DNA from: CALWZE01 sp036644375
Lineage (GTDB): Bacteria > Bacillota > Clostridia > Oscillospirales > Ruminococcaceae
Direction of reading: 5' to 3'
Assembly (NCBI GenBank): GCA_036644375.1
Contig: JAVXQD010000006.1
Location: 1-64,000, forward strand
DNA: 64,000 bases
Below, one piece after another: positions 54,460 to 63,862 of this stretch. The position numbers were made by a program, and so were the translations under genes. How positions within the stretch are numbered: the stretch's first letter is position 1; every line of letters starts with the position of its first letter. The notes beneath the pieces are model-generated. The model did no database searches and had not been told where the DNA came from. It was given only the letters and a program-made list of their open reading frames with translations.

Positions 54460-55629
54460 CTACACCTCTCCGATTTTTATTTTTTCGACAGTTGCCATCA
54501 GATAATCTCCGAATTCGGAGCAGGTACAGCCGCTGCTGCGGCCCGTTATGACAAGTTTTTTGTCAGTGAACATGCAGAAATCGAGAGCTTTTTCCAAAAG
54601 GTCTGCCTTTTCCTGCTTTCCGATATGACGAAGCAGCATGACCGATGCGCGCAGCATCGAACAGGGGTCGGCATATTGTGCGCGTCCCTCCTCGACCATG
54701 CGGGGAGCACTTCCGTGAATTGCCTCAAACATGGCATAGTGTTTGCCTATATTCGCGCTGCCTGCCGTTCCGACACCTCCCTGAATCTGCGCTGCCTCGT
54801 CGGTGATAATATCCCCGTAAAGGTTAGGCAGAACGATAACCTCGAACATACCGCGGCGCTCGGTGTCAATCAGCTTTGCGGTCAGAATGTCGGCATACCA
54901 GTCATCGGTTGTGATTTCGGGATATGACAGACCAATCTCGTTGCAAAGACGCAAAAACTTCCCGTCGGTCTCCTTGATTACGTTTGCCTTTGTGATGATT
55001 GAAACGCGTTTTTTGCCATTTGTACGCGCGTATTCATAGGCGAGCTTCGCGATTCGCTTTGTGCCCTCGTCGGTCGTTACCGTGAAATCAACCGACAGAC
55101 CGTCGAGAGAAACTCCCTTGTCGCCGACTGCGTAAGCTCCCTCGGTATTTTCGCGGAAAAACGTCCAGTCAATTCCCTCACCGGGAAGTTTAACAGGGCG
55201 CATATTGGCGAACAGATCAAGCTCACGGCGCATAGCGACATTTGCACTTCCGACATTCGGTCCCTTGTCTCCGGCATCCGGTGTAGTTGTGGGCCCTTTT
55301 AGAATTACGTTGCATTTTTTCAGTTCTGCGAGAATGTCATCCGGAATTGCCTTTCCCTGAGCAATGCGGTTTTCAATTGTCAGTCCTTCAATTTCACGAA
55401 ACACAATTTTGTTCTGCTTAATTTCATCATTGAGCAAAAAGCGCAGTACACGCTCAGCCTCTTTGCAGATATACGGACCGATACCGTCTCCTCCGCACAC
55501 GCCGATAATCAGCGTGTCCAGTTTGGAGTAATCGTCAAAATCCCCGTCCTTTGCCATGCGCTCGCAACGGTCAAGCTGTTGCTTCAGGAGAGCTTCGAAT
55601 TGTTCTTTTGCAGTGTTAATATCAATCAT
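54460..55629 (-). CDS. Isocitrate/isopropylmalate family dehydrogenase (probable isocitrate dehydrogenase)
   Basis: Oxidatively decarboxylates isocitrate to 2-oxoglutarate; cofactor preference is not clear. The 389-residue product has GVCGGDGIGPYI near residue 45, FRENTEGAYAVG for substrate binding, NLYGDIITDEAAQ and the C-terminal FEAIHGSAPRM motif. The link with aconitase makes isocitrate far more likely than isopropylmalate. A GTG four codons upstream (55641) is possible; MIDINTAKEQFE matches the usual start. It lies 15 bases after acn and is followed by rex. Confidence 0.9.
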   Translation of the reverse strand: MIDINTAKEQFEALLKQQLDRCERMAKDGDFDDYSKLDTLIIGVCGGDGIGPYICKEAERVLRFLLNDEIKQNKIVFREIEGLTIENRIAQGKAIPDDILAELKKCNVILKGPTTTPDAGDKGPNVGSANVAMRRELDLFANMRPVKLPGEGIDWTFFRENTEGAYAVGDKGVSLDGLSVDFTVTTDEGTKRIAKLAYEYARTNGKKRVSIITKANVIKETDGKFLRLCNEIGLSYPEITTDDWYADILTAKLIDTERRGMFEVIVLPNLYGDIITDEAAQIQGGVGTAGSANIGKHYAMFEAIHGSAPRMVEEGRAQYADPCSMLRASVMLLRHIGKQEKADLLEKALDFCMFTDKKLVITGRSSGCTCSEFGDYLMATVEKIKIGEV

Positions 55630-55644
55630 TGTGAATTTCACCCG

Positions 55645-57582
55645 TCACTTTATTTGTTGTTTTGTATAATTCAGCAGACCGCCTGCAAGGAGAATGCTGC
55701 GCTGACGTTCAGTAAGCTCAAGCTTAACGATGAACTTATTACCGCTTTTGGCATCGCGCAGATTGACAATATCGCTGCCGCTCTTGACGGCTTTAACAAG
55801 ATCAAGTGTTTCAAGCCGATCGTTCAGAGAGAGAGCCTCATAGTCGAATCTGCTTGCGAAAACAAGAGGGACAATGCCCGCGTTCACAAGGTTATCCTTG
55901 TGAATTCTGGCAAAGCCTGTCGCGATTATGGCGCGTATTCCGAGATACAGAGGCACAAGGGCGGCATGCTCACGCGAGCTGCCCTGACCGTAATTGTCAC
56001 CGCCGATAATGATTCCCTCACCGGCCGCCTTCGCACGTCCGGGGAAATTGTCATCGCAGCGCGTGAAGCAGAACTTTGACAGATATGGAATATTTGATCG
56101 ATATGGAAGAATGGCAGAGCCCGCGGGCATGATGTGGTCTGTGGTGATATTGTCTCCGACTTTGAGCACGATAGGGGCGTGTATTTCATCATTGAGAATC
56201 TTTGACACGGGGAAGGGCTTGATGTTCGGACCCCGTGAAATTTTCACATCGGCGGACTCCTGCTCTGTGGCGGGCATCACAATCATATTGTCATTTATTG
56301 TGAATGAATCGGGAAGTTTGATATCGAGATTTTTGCACATCTCAGTCGGATCGGTCAGCACTCCGGTCAGCGCGCTGACTGCTGCTGTTTCAGGACTTAC
56401 AAGATAGAGGAGCGCGTCTTTTGTGCCCGATCGACCCTCGAAATTGCGGTTAAAAGTGCGCAGGCTTACGCCTTTGCTCTGCGGCGACTGACCCATTCCG
56501 ATGCACGGCCCGCACGCGCACTCAAGAACACGCGCACCCGAATTCAGAATATCGGTCAGTGCACCGCAATCTGAAAGCATGTCAAGTACCTGTCTTGATC
56601 CCGGGGCAATTACGAGACTGACTTCCTCTGACACGGTTTTGCCCTTTAAAATCCAAGCGACCTTGAGCATGTCAAAGAGAGAGGAGTTTGTGCAGGAGCC
56701 AATGCATACCTGATTGATTTTCAGATCCTTGATATCCTTGACGGCCTTTACATTGTCGGGCATATGAGGGCATGCACAGAGCGGAACGAGCGAGCTGAGG
56801 TCTATTTTTATTGTCTCGTCATAGCTCGGGCACGGGTCTGCGATAATCTCGACATAATCCTGTTCGCGTCCCTGCGCCTTTAAAAAATCGCGCGTGACTT
56901 CATCGCTCGGGAAAATCGAGGTTGTTGCGCCTAATTCCGCGCCCATATTGGTGATAGTGGCGCGTTCCGGAACAGACAGGCTTTTTATTCCGCTGCCGAA
57001 ATACTCCATGATTTTTCCGACTCCGCCCTTCACGGAAAGAAGCCGCAGTATTTCGAGAATGACGTCCTTTGCACCGACTCCGTTTCTGAGTTTGCCTGTC
57101 AGCTCTACACCGACTATTTTCGGTGAGCTTATATAATATGTTCCGCCGCCCATAGCAACGGCGACATCAAGACCGCCTGCGCCGAATGCGAGCATACCGA
57201 TACCGCCGCCCGTAGGCGTATGGCTGTCCGAGCCGATGAGCGTTTTTCCGGGCTTGCCGAAGCGCTCAAGATTTACCTGGTGACAGATGCCGTTTCCGGG
57301 CTTTGAGTAGCGGATACCGTATTTTTTTGCTATGGTTCTTATGAATTCGTGGTCGTCGCTGTTTTCAAATCCGCTTTGCAGGGTGTTGTGGTCGATATAT
57401 GCAACTGACAGCTCGGTTTTTACACGAGGTATGCCCATTGCCTCAAACTGCAAATATGCCATCGTGCCCGTTGCGTCCTGAGTAAGGGTCGTATCAATGC
57501 GAAGCCCAAGCTCTCCGCTCTTGCCGATTTCACCCTCAACGATGTGTGAGGAAAGAATTTTCTGAGTTACATTCATGCCCAA
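55645..57582 (-). CDS. Aconitate hydratase
   Basis: Iron-sulfur enzyme that isomerises citrate to isocitrate. The 645-residue protein has the aconitase core with HxxxxxGG-type motifs (GSDSHTPTGGGIGMLAFG), three cluster Cys (CIGSCTNSS and CACGPCIGMGQSP) and a C-terminal swivel domain with GDNYGQGSSREHAAL. The size matches the short aconitase/homoaconitase-like group of Clostridia. The TTG at 57582 has GGAGG 10 bases upstream; the ATG at 57576 is an alternative. First gene of acn-icd-rex, with a promoter carrying a Rex-like site. Confidence 0.93.
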   Translation of the reverse strand: MGMNVTQKILSSHIVEGEIGKSGELGLRIDTTLTQDATGTMAYLQFEAMGIPRVKTELSVAYIDHNTLQSGFENSDDHEFIRTIAKKYGIRYSKPGNGICHQVNLERFGKPGKTLIGSDSHTPTGGGIGMLAFGAGGLDVAVAMGGGTYYISSPKIVGVELTGKLRNGVGAKDVILEILRLLSVKGGVGKIMEYFGSGIKSLSVPERATITNMGAELGATTSIFPSDEVTRDFLKAQGREQDYVEIIADPCPSYDETIKIDLSSLVPLCACPHMPDNVKAVKDIKDLKINQVCIGSCTNSSLFDMLKVAWILKGKTVSEEVSLVIAPGSRQVLDMLSDCGALTDILNSGARVLECACGPCIGMGQSPQSKGVSLRTFNRNFEGRSGTKDALLYLVSPETAAVSALTGVLTDPTEMCKNLDIKLPDSFTINDNMIVMPATEQESADVKISRGPNIKPFPVSKILNDEIHAPIVLKVGDNITTDHIMPAGSAILPYRSNIPYLSKFCFTRCDDNFPGRAKAAGEGIIIGGDNYGQGSSREHAALVPLYLGIRAIIATGFARIHKDNLVNAGIVPLVFASRFDYEALSLNDRLETLDLVKAVKSGSDIVNLRDAKSGNKFIVKLELTERQRSILLAGGLLNYTKQQIK

Positions 57583-57627
57583 AGTAATGACACCTCCATG
57601 ATAAGTAAGTAAGATTAATTAATAAGT

Positions 57628-57656
57628 AGTTTAATACTTTAACACAATATTGTCAA
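57628..57656 (-). promoter_or_regulatory. Promoter of acn-icd-rex with Rex-like operator
   Basis: On the minus strand TTGACA (57656-57651) and TAAACT (57633-57628) have a 17-base spacer. The spacer and -10 contain TGTTAAAGTATTAAAC (57644-57629), which matches the clostridial Rex pattern TTGTTAA-N4-TTAACAA in its core with mismatches at the ends. Confidence 0.55.
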
Positions 57657-57726
57657 TTTATTAACGCACAGTTTTCGAGTAATTTGATATTTTTCGGTAA
57701 AAATATATGAGAAATGAGGTGCGGGT

Positions 57727-58482
57727 ATGAACGCGGAAAAAACAACCAAAAAAGGAACGAAAAAAAAAGACGATAGGCCAAAGGAACAGGAGAATTCGGA
57801 TGAAGAAAACTCCGAGAGCATTCTGGATACAGATTTGATGCTGGAGACAAGCTCGGTTGCGAAAACCAAGGGTAGATATCCAATACACTGCCTGACGATA
57901 GTCGGTCAGGTCGAGGGTCACACCGAGCTTCCGCAGGGAACCAAGGCGACGAAATACGAGCATGTAATACCGCTTCTGGTGGCTATCGAGGAGGACCCGG
58001 ATATTGACGGTCTGCTGATTATTCTGAATACGGTCGGCGGCGATGTCGAGGCCGGACTTGCTATAGCCGAGCTTATTGCGGGTATGAAAAAGCCGACAGC
58101 ATCGCTTGTGCTGGGCGGAGGACATTCAATAGGTATACCGCTTGCAGTGAGTGCGGACAGGTCGTTTATTGTGCCGACGGCGACGATGACCGTGCATCCC
58201 GTGCGCCATTCCGGCATGATGCTCGGAGTACCTCAGACCATGAAGCATTTTGACAGAATGCAGGAGCGCATAACCGGATTTATATGTGACCATTCCGGAA
58301 TTAACCGAGAGACCTTTACGGAGCTGCTCATGAAAACGGGTGAACTTGTGATGGATGTCGGGACGGTGCTCGATGGCGGACAGGCAGTTGAAATAGGGCT
58401 TATAGACAGCATGGGCTCGCTGGGGGACGCGATGAGGTATCTATATCAAAAGATACGCAGACGAAAAAAAGAAAACCGATAA
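57727..58482 (+). CDS. tepA: ClpP-like protease TepA (translocation-enhancing protein)
   Basis: A 251-residue ClpP/crotonase-fold serine protease. After a charged, Lys/Glu-rich N-terminus (about 1-40), the core contains the Ser in GGGHSIGIPLA and the His in TATMTVHPVRHSG, as in TepA, which has been linked to protein export and sporulation in Bacillus. GAGGTG lies before the ATG. In Bacillus subtilis tepA is also close to spoIIIE, as here. A terminator follows. Confidence 0.88.
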   Translation: MNAEKTTKKGTKKKDDRPKEQENSDEENSESILDTDLMLETSSVAKTKGRYPIHCLTIVGQVEGHTELPQGTKATKYEHVIPLLVAIEEDPDIDGLLIILNTVGGDVEAGLAIAELIAGMKKPTASLVLGGGHSIGIPLAVSADRSFIVPTATMTVHPVRHSGMMLGVPQTMKHFDRMQERITGFICDHSGINRETFTELLMKTGELVMDVGTVLDGGQAVEIGLIDSMGSLGDAMRYLYQKIRRRKKENR

Positions 58483-58487
58483 AAATT

Positions 58488-58529
58488 ATCCGCGCCGCAG
58501 TGCTTTTGTGCATGGCGGCGCGGATTTTG
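58488..58529 (+). terminator. Terminator of tepA
   Basis: ATCCGCGCCGC (58488-58498) pairs with GCGGCGCGGAT (58515-58525), followed by TTTTGT. Confidence 0.85.
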
Positions 58530-58544
58530 TATATCATTTACCGT

Positions 58545-58591
58545 GGGGCTTGCCGAATTGCGAAGCTTGCGGATAATTCGGCAATAGACCC
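58545..58591 (+). other. Stem-loop upstream of uppP
   Basis: TTGCCGAAT (58550-58558) pairs with ATTCGGCAA (58576-58584), and GGGG/CCCC flank it. It lies between the tepA terminator and the uppP gene. Weak promoter-like boxes (TTGAAA and TTATAT) follow downstream. Role unknown. Confidence 0.35.
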
Positions 58592-58693
58592 CGTATAAGA
58601 AAGGTTTGAAAATGATATAAAGTATGTTATTATATACAATGAGATTTTGACACATTATTTTACGGAAATGTGATGTACATAAGGAGATAAACA

Positions 58694-59584
58694 ATGACGA
58701 TTCTCGACGGAGTTTTACAGGGAATAATACAGGGACTTACGGAGTTTTTGCCTGTTTCAAGCGATGGGCATCTTGCTCTTTTTCAGCACTTGTTCGGACT
58801 TTCGGGGGAAAATGCGCTTTTCTTTACGGTGATGCTGCATGTCGGCACGCTTGTGGCGGTCTTTCTCGCGTTTTATAAAACAATTTGGAAAATGATTGTA
58901 GAAGCATTTAAAATGATCGGAGATATCTTCACACGAAAATTCAAATACAAGGAATCAAACGAGGAGCGCAAGGGTGTTATCATGATTTTGATAACGTTAA
59001 TTCCGCTGCTTGGATTCTTTTTTGTAAAGGATTATTTCGCAATGCTGTCCGAGGACAGCGATATCATTGTCGAGGGATTTTGCTTTCTGTTCACCGGCAC
59101 GCTGCTTTTTCTTGCGGACAAATGTGTAAAGGGAAGAAAAACAGCAGTCGACATGACTCCGCGCGATGCGCTGCGAATAGGTTTTTTTCAGGGCTTTGCG
59201 GCTCTTCCGGGAGTTTCCCGATCCGGTTCGACAATATCAATAGGTCTTTTAAGCGGATTTTCGCGTGAATTCATGGTTCAATTTTCGTTTATTATGGGAA
59301 TACCCGCAATTATGGGCGCGAGTTTGTTTGAATTCCTTGACGCTGTAAAAGAGGGTATTCAGTTTTCGCTGCCGCTGGTTATCGGAATGGTTGTTTCGGC
59401 CGTTGTCGGTCTGCTTGCGATAAAGCTTTTGACATGGATTGTAAAAACCGACAGGTTTGGCATATTTGCATACTATACACTTATTCTCGGAGTAATTGTT
59501 TTGATTATAGGTATTGTTGAACATATCGCCGGCGGGAATATCGTCGCGATTGTGGATTCGCTTATTCATCAGGGAGTGAGATAA
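58694..59584 (+). CDS. uppP: Undecaprenyl-diphosphatase (UppP/BacA)
   Basis: Integral membrane enzyme that recycles undecaprenyl pyrophosphate to the monophosphate carrier for cell-wall synthesis and confers bacitracin tolerance. The 296-residue protein has about eight helices, the N-terminal GIIQGLTEFLPVSSDGHL motif with its catalytic Glu, and PGVSRSGSTI. The AAGGAG ribosome site is optimal. Its TAA stop shares one base with the ATG of the translocase gene downstream. Confidence 0.96.
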   Translation: MTILDGVLQGIIQGLTEFLPVSSDGHLALFQHLFGLSGENALFFTVMLHVGTLVAVFLAFYKTIWKMIVEAFKMIGDIFTRKFKYKESNEERKGVIMILITLIPLLGFFFVKDYFAMLSEDSDIIVEGFCFLFTGTLLFLADKCVKGRKTAVDMTPRDALRIGFFQGFAALPGVSRSGSTISIGLLSGFSREFMVQFSFIMGIPAIMGASLFEFLDAVKEGIQFSLPLVIGMVVSAVVGLLAIKLLTWIVKTDRFGIFAYYTLILGVIVLIIGIVEHIAGGNIVAIVDSLIHQGVR

Positions 59585-62373
59585 TGGCGTCAAGCACAAC
59601 AAAAAAGAAAGGGCGTCCGACAAAAGCGGAGCTTGACAAACGGCGCAGGCAGGAGCAGTTGGAGACCCGGCAAAAGCAAAAGCGCGAACAGACGGCAATA
59701 ATTTTATTTGCTGTCGGTATTTTATTGACCGCACTTGCGTTTATTGAGGGAGAGAGTATCTGGAAAACTGTCCACGACGGTTTTTTTGGGGTATTCGGTG
59801 TGCTTGCGTACATTGCGGGACCATTTGCGTTTTGGTTTGCAATAGCATATGCGTTCGGAAAAAATCCCGCACTGCCGATAATGATAAAGGGTACGATATT
59901 GTTTTTTGCCATTTCAGGCGCTCTTCTTATTTTCGGAAAGAGCGGAATTGACGGAACCTTCATAACCGATATCGCCATTCTGTTTAATGACGGAAAACTG
60001 TTGAAGGGCGGCGGTGCCGTGTCTGCGCTGCTTGGATGGACGCTGATATACGGCTGTGGAGAAACGGCAGCAAAGGTTGTGATATCAGCCCTGGTTTTTG
60101 TTCTCATTATGATGATCACAGGCAAAACTGTCGTCGATCTCGTAAATGGGGTGCGCAAGCCGATAGATGCGATAAAAACGCAGACGCGCAGAGACCCCGA
60201 GAATGTTGATGAGGGAATTGAAGATTCAAGACCGGCGCGTGCAAATCGCGAGCCGAGCTTTTTTTCCACGTTTTTTCACAAAAAGAGCAGATTTGAAATA
60301 GACGTGCCGATTGAGCCCGAGCCCATAGAAAACCCGGAGCTTGGATATGATGAAAACATAACAATCTCGACCGATACGGTTCCCGATCCCCTGCCTGAGA
60401 GCAGTGTCAAGCTGCTTCCGATTGATTTCAGCACGGAGGGCAAAAAAAAGGCGTCACAGATTGCGCGGGAGGCAGCATCGATCAAAAGCGATGGAATGAG
60501 CAGTATAGATATACCGCTCGGACCGGATTTTGAGATAGAGGCGGAAACCGGAATCGATGATATTGATATAATAGTCAACACACACTCAATACCGACCGGA
60601 CCCGCGGCAGAGGTGGTGTCCGATCTGCTCAAGCAGCAGGAGACGGTGAGCGGTTTGTTCACGGATTTTACGGACGATAATATTGCAGAGCCTATAAAAA
60701 CCTATGCCACATACGCAACACGTGTCCCGATACGCGAAAAGGATTTCAGCCGCCGCATGGAGGAGTCCTTTAAAGAGGCGGGCGAGGCGCAAAAGGAGGA
60801 TATACCACATCTGTTCGACACTGAATTTGAGCGCAAGCCGACGCAGGAGGACAATATACGCAAAACGGTTGCGGAGGAATATCACTTTCCGCCCCTGTCG
60901 CTGCTCGACAGGCAAAAGGCCGAGAATGCTGCGGACATGGATGCAAAAGTCCGATCAAACGCCGAGGCGCTTGTCTCAACGCTCGACAGCTTCGGGGTGA
61001 AAACCAAATTGGTCAATGTAACGCGCGGACCTTCTGTCACGCGCTATGAGCTGCAGCCCGAAACGGGCGTCAGGCTCAATAAAATCGTAAATCTCGCGGA
61101 CGATCTCGCGCTGAATCTGGCGGCCGAGGGGGTTCGTATCGAAGCGCCGATTCCGGGGAAGGCTGCGGTTGGAATAGAGATACCCAACAAGTCGGTCTCT
61201 GTTGTAAATCTGCGGTCTGTCATCGAAAGCGATACCTTTCGCAATTCAAAAGCGCCGTTGACCTTCGCGATAGGAAAGGACATAAGCGGTGCGGTCAGAA
61301 TCGGAGATATTTCCAAAATGCCTCATCTGCTGATTGCAGGTTCCACCGGAATGGGAAAATCAGTCTGCATAAACTCTATGCTGATAAGTCTTGTGTACAA
61401 GTCTGCACCAAAGGATTTGCAGCTTATTCTCATCGACCCAAAAATGGTTGAGTTTACAAGCTATACGGGGCTGCCGCACCTCTACATTCCCGTAGTCACA
61501 GACCCGAAAAAAGCGGCCGGAGCGCTTGGTTCCGCAGTGAGCGAGATGATGAAGCGATACAGGCTGTTTTCACAGTATGGCTCAAGGAATATCGACGAGT
61601 ACAATGCTTTAGTGCAAAGAAAGCTCGATGCACAGGAATCAAATGACGCTGTCACAGATACCGATGAGGGTGAGCCGCTTGAAAAGAAGGCGCGCATTGT
61701 CATTGTAATTGACGAGCTCGCCGATCTTATGATGACCTCTCCCAATGAGGTGGAGGATGCTATCTGCCGCATCGCTCAGATGGGACGCGCAGCAGGCATA
61801 AATCTTGTGGTGGCAACACAGCGCCCCTCGGTTGACGTCATAACCGGAACAATTAAAAACAATATTCCGACGCGCATTGCGTTTAAGGTTTCCTCACAGA
61901 TAGACAGCCGTACAATCATTGACGGATCGGGTGCAGAAAAGCTGATCGGTCGCGGGGACATGCTGTTTTTGCCTGTCGGGCAGTCAAAACCTGTCAGAAT
62001 CCAAGGCTGCTACGTCAGCGATTCCGAGGTCAACAAGGTTGTTGAGTTTCTCAAACAGTTTGCGGTCGCCAGCTATAATGAGCAATTCATCAAGGAGATG
62101 GAAGAAAATGCCGCCAATGCAAAGGGGAAAAGCGCACCGTCTGACGCTGATTCCGACCCGATGCTTGAGGAGGCGATTGAGGTTGTAGTTGAGGCGGGGC
62201 AGGCCTCGACATCTCAGCTGCAGCGCAGATTGAAGCTCGGGTACGGGCGTGCGGCACGAATAATGGACGAGATGGAGAAGATGGGAATAATCGGGCAGCC
62301 CGACGGGAGCAAACCGCGGGAGGTGCATCTCACGCGTCAGCAGTGGCAGGAACGGCTGATGAACAGGGATTGA
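59584..62373 (+). CDS. DNA translocase FtsK/SpoIIIE
   Basis: Pumps chromosomal DNA across the septum during division or sporulation. The 929-residue protein has four N-terminal membrane helices (about 38-185), a long acidic linker (about 195-440), a motor domain with Walker A AGSTGMGKS near 585-593 and Walker B IVIVIDELADLMM near 710, and a C-terminal winged-helix gamma domain (about 860-925) that reads orienting sequences. In a spore former this may be SpoIIIE. It is translationally linked to uppP (TAATG). Confidence 0.95.
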   Translation: MASSTTKKKGRPTKAELDKRRRQEQLETRQKQKREQTAIILFAVGILLTALAFIEGESIWKTVHDGFFGVFGVLAYIAGPFAFWFAIAYAFGKNPALPIMIKGTILFFAISGALLIFGKSGIDGTFITDIAILFNDGKLLKGGGAVSALLGWTLIYGCGETAAKVVISALVFVLIMMITGKTVVDLVNGVRKPIDAIKTQTRRDPENVDEGIEDSRPARANREPSFFSTFFHKKSRFEIDVPIEPEPIENPELGYDENITISTDTVPDPLPESSVKLLPIDFSTEGKKKASQIAREAASIKSDGMSSIDIPLGPDFEIEAETGIDDIDIIVNTHSIPTGPAAEVVSDLLKQQETVSGLFTDFTDDNIAEPIKTYATYATRVPIREKDFSRRMEESFKEAGEAQKEDIPHLFDTEFERKPTQEDNIRKTVAEEYHFPPLSLLDRQKAENAADMDAKVRSNAEALVSTLDSFGVKTKLVNVTRGPSVTRYELQPETGVRLNKIVNLADDLALNLAAEGVRIEAPIPGKAAVGIEIPNKSVSVVNLRSVIESDTFRNSKAPLTFAIGKDISGAVRIGDISKMPHLLIAGSTGMGKSVCINSMLISLVYKSAPKDLQLILIDPKMVEFTSYTGLPHLYIPVVTDPKKAAGALGSAVSEMMKRYRLFSQYGSRNIDEYNALVQRKLDAQESNDAVTDTDEGEPLEKKARIVIVIDELADLMMTSPNEVEDAICRIAQMGRAAGINLVVATQRPSVDVITGTIKNNIPTRIAFKVSSQIDSRTIIDGSGAEKLIGRGDMLFLPVGQSKPVRIQGCYVSDSEVNKVVEFLKQFAVASYNEQFIKEMEENAANAKGKSAPSDADSDPMLEEAIEVVVEAGQASTSQLQRRLKLGYGRAARIMDEMEKMGIIGQPDGSKPREVHLTRQQWQERLMNRD

Positions 62374-62402
62374 CGGTATTTACTGTCTCCTGAGGTATAG
62401 CA

Positions 62403-63422
62403 ATGAAGCAGCTTAAAAAGAATCCGAAATTCGTACCGCACGTCAGCAAAAAAAGGTTGGAAGTGTCTGCGCTTATTGTCGCCGTAATTTTGTCGGCGGT
62501 GCTGCTGATTATGGTATATGGCACGGGTACTCTCACATGGGAGCAAATTTTTAAGGCGGTCGGGCTTGATTACGGGACACAGCAAAGCGATTTGACCGAT
62601 GAAGAGACAGGTAATGAGCCGGCTGCGAATGTAAAGGACTTGGCGGCCGATGAAATATGCGTGACCGTTATTGATGTCGGGCAGGGCGATTCAACGCTCA
62701 TTGAAACTCCCGAGATGAATGTGCTCATAGACGGAGGGGATATATCCACCGACGATGAGCTGTGTAATATGCTGAGGGAAAAGGGAATAAAAAAGCTCGA
62801 TTATATTTTCGCCACGCATCCGCACAAGGATCATATCGGCGGGCTGATTAAGGTGCTGAAAAATTTTGAGACCGGGCGAATGATGATGACCAACGTGCCC
62901 AAGGACAAAACTCCGACAAACAATACCTACATGAACTTTCTGAAGACGCTCAAAGAAAACGGAATAAATACATGGCTTGCGGGTACAGATGAGCAGTTTG
63001 TGCTTGATAAAGGGCAGCTGACGGTTCTCAGTGCGGGCGGCTACAAAGACCTTAACGAATGCTCATTGGTTATAAAATACGTTTACGGTGACACGTCGTT
63101 TTTATTTATGGGAGATGCGGGGTTTGAAGTCGAGCAGAATCTGATGGCAGATGGCGCAGATCTGAAAAGCGACGTCCTTAAGGCGGGGCATCACGGATCG
63201 AAATTTTCTACCGGTATTGATTTTTTAAAGCCGGTAAGTCCTCAGTACGTTGTGGTGTCGTGCGGCAGGGATAATCAGTATGGCTATCCGTCAGCCGATG
63301 TTATGCTGAATGTGAAAAGAGCCGACGCCGAGCTTCTGAGAACAGATAGAGACGGAGACATATCATTTGTGTCGGACGGAAAGTCAATCACGGTTTCCGA
63401 AAATATATCGAAGGTGGCATAG
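62403..63422 (+). CDS. ComEC/Rec2-like metallo-beta-lactamase hydrolase
   Basis: A 339-residue protein with an N-terminal membrane helix (about 22-42), then a metallo-beta-lactamase domain: DVGQGDSTLIE, the metal motif THPHKDHIGG near residue 140, MGDAG and AGHHGSKFS. It matches the stand-alone hydrolases related to the C-terminal part of competence protein ComEC, thought to be extracellular nucleases or phosphodiesterases; the ComEC channel domain is missing. The DUF3006 gene follows after three bases, a common pairing. Confidence 0.9.
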   Translation: MKQLKKNPKFVPHVSKKRLEVSALIVAVILSAVLLIMVYGTGTLTWEQIFKAVGLDYGTQQSDLTDEETGNEPAANVKDLAADEICVTVIDVGQGDSTLIETPEMNVLIDGGDISTDDELCNMLREKGIKKLDYIFATHPHKDHIGGLIKVLKNFETGRMMMTNVPKDKTPTNNTYMNFLKTLKENGINTWLAGTDEQFVLDKGQLTVLSAGGYKDLNECSLVIKYVYGDTSFLFMGDAGFEVEQNLMADGADLKSDVLKAGHHGSKFSTGIDFLKPVSPQYVVVSCGRDNQYGYPSADVMLNVKRADAELLRTDRDGDISFVSDGKSITVSENISKVA

Positions 63423-63425
63423 ACT

Positions 63426-63659
63426 ATGAAATACAGTGTTGACAGAATAGAAAATGAAACGGTGGTGCTTGTGGACGAAAATGGCTGCGAACACTGCAAG
63501 GAACAATCCGCCTTTAACTGCGTGCCGACAGAGGGCATGATTTTCGAGCAGAAACGGGGGAGCGGACTCTATCCCTGCCACGATCAAACCGAACAGGCAC
63601 GGGAGGATGCAAATGAGTTGCTTGATGACATACTGAACAATTCGAAGAGTAAAAAATGA
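63426..63659 (+). CDS. DUF3006 protein
   Basis: A 77-residue acidic soluble protein. The N-terminus KYSVDRIENETVVLVDENG is the typical DUF3006 pattern, a small predicted beta fold followed by a helical C-terminus. It begins three bases after the ComEC-like hydrolase gene, with which this family is commonly cotranscribed. Function unknown. Confidence 0.88.
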   Translation: MKYSVDRIENETVVLVDENGCEHCKEQSAFNCVPTEGMIFEQKRGSGLYPCHDQTEQAREDANELLDDILNNSKSKK

Positions 63660-63862
63660 GTGGCAAATTATGCCGCACACTGACAGCTTTTGCGTTTGAT
63701 GCGGAAATTTGACGAAAAAAATCGGTTCGGAAAGAGCTTTTTACATAATAAAGCTGAGAATAGACCGATAAGAGAGTTGTCGTCGATTTCCCGCTGTGAT
63801 AAAACGGGCCATTTGTGCCGAAAACAAATATAAAAAGAACCGCGAAAATCGGAGGATATGAG

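Noticed and set aside
63660..63862. T-box leader for hisS
   Set aside because: No GGTGGAACC-type sequence, stem I pairing or terminator hairpin is visible in this gap.
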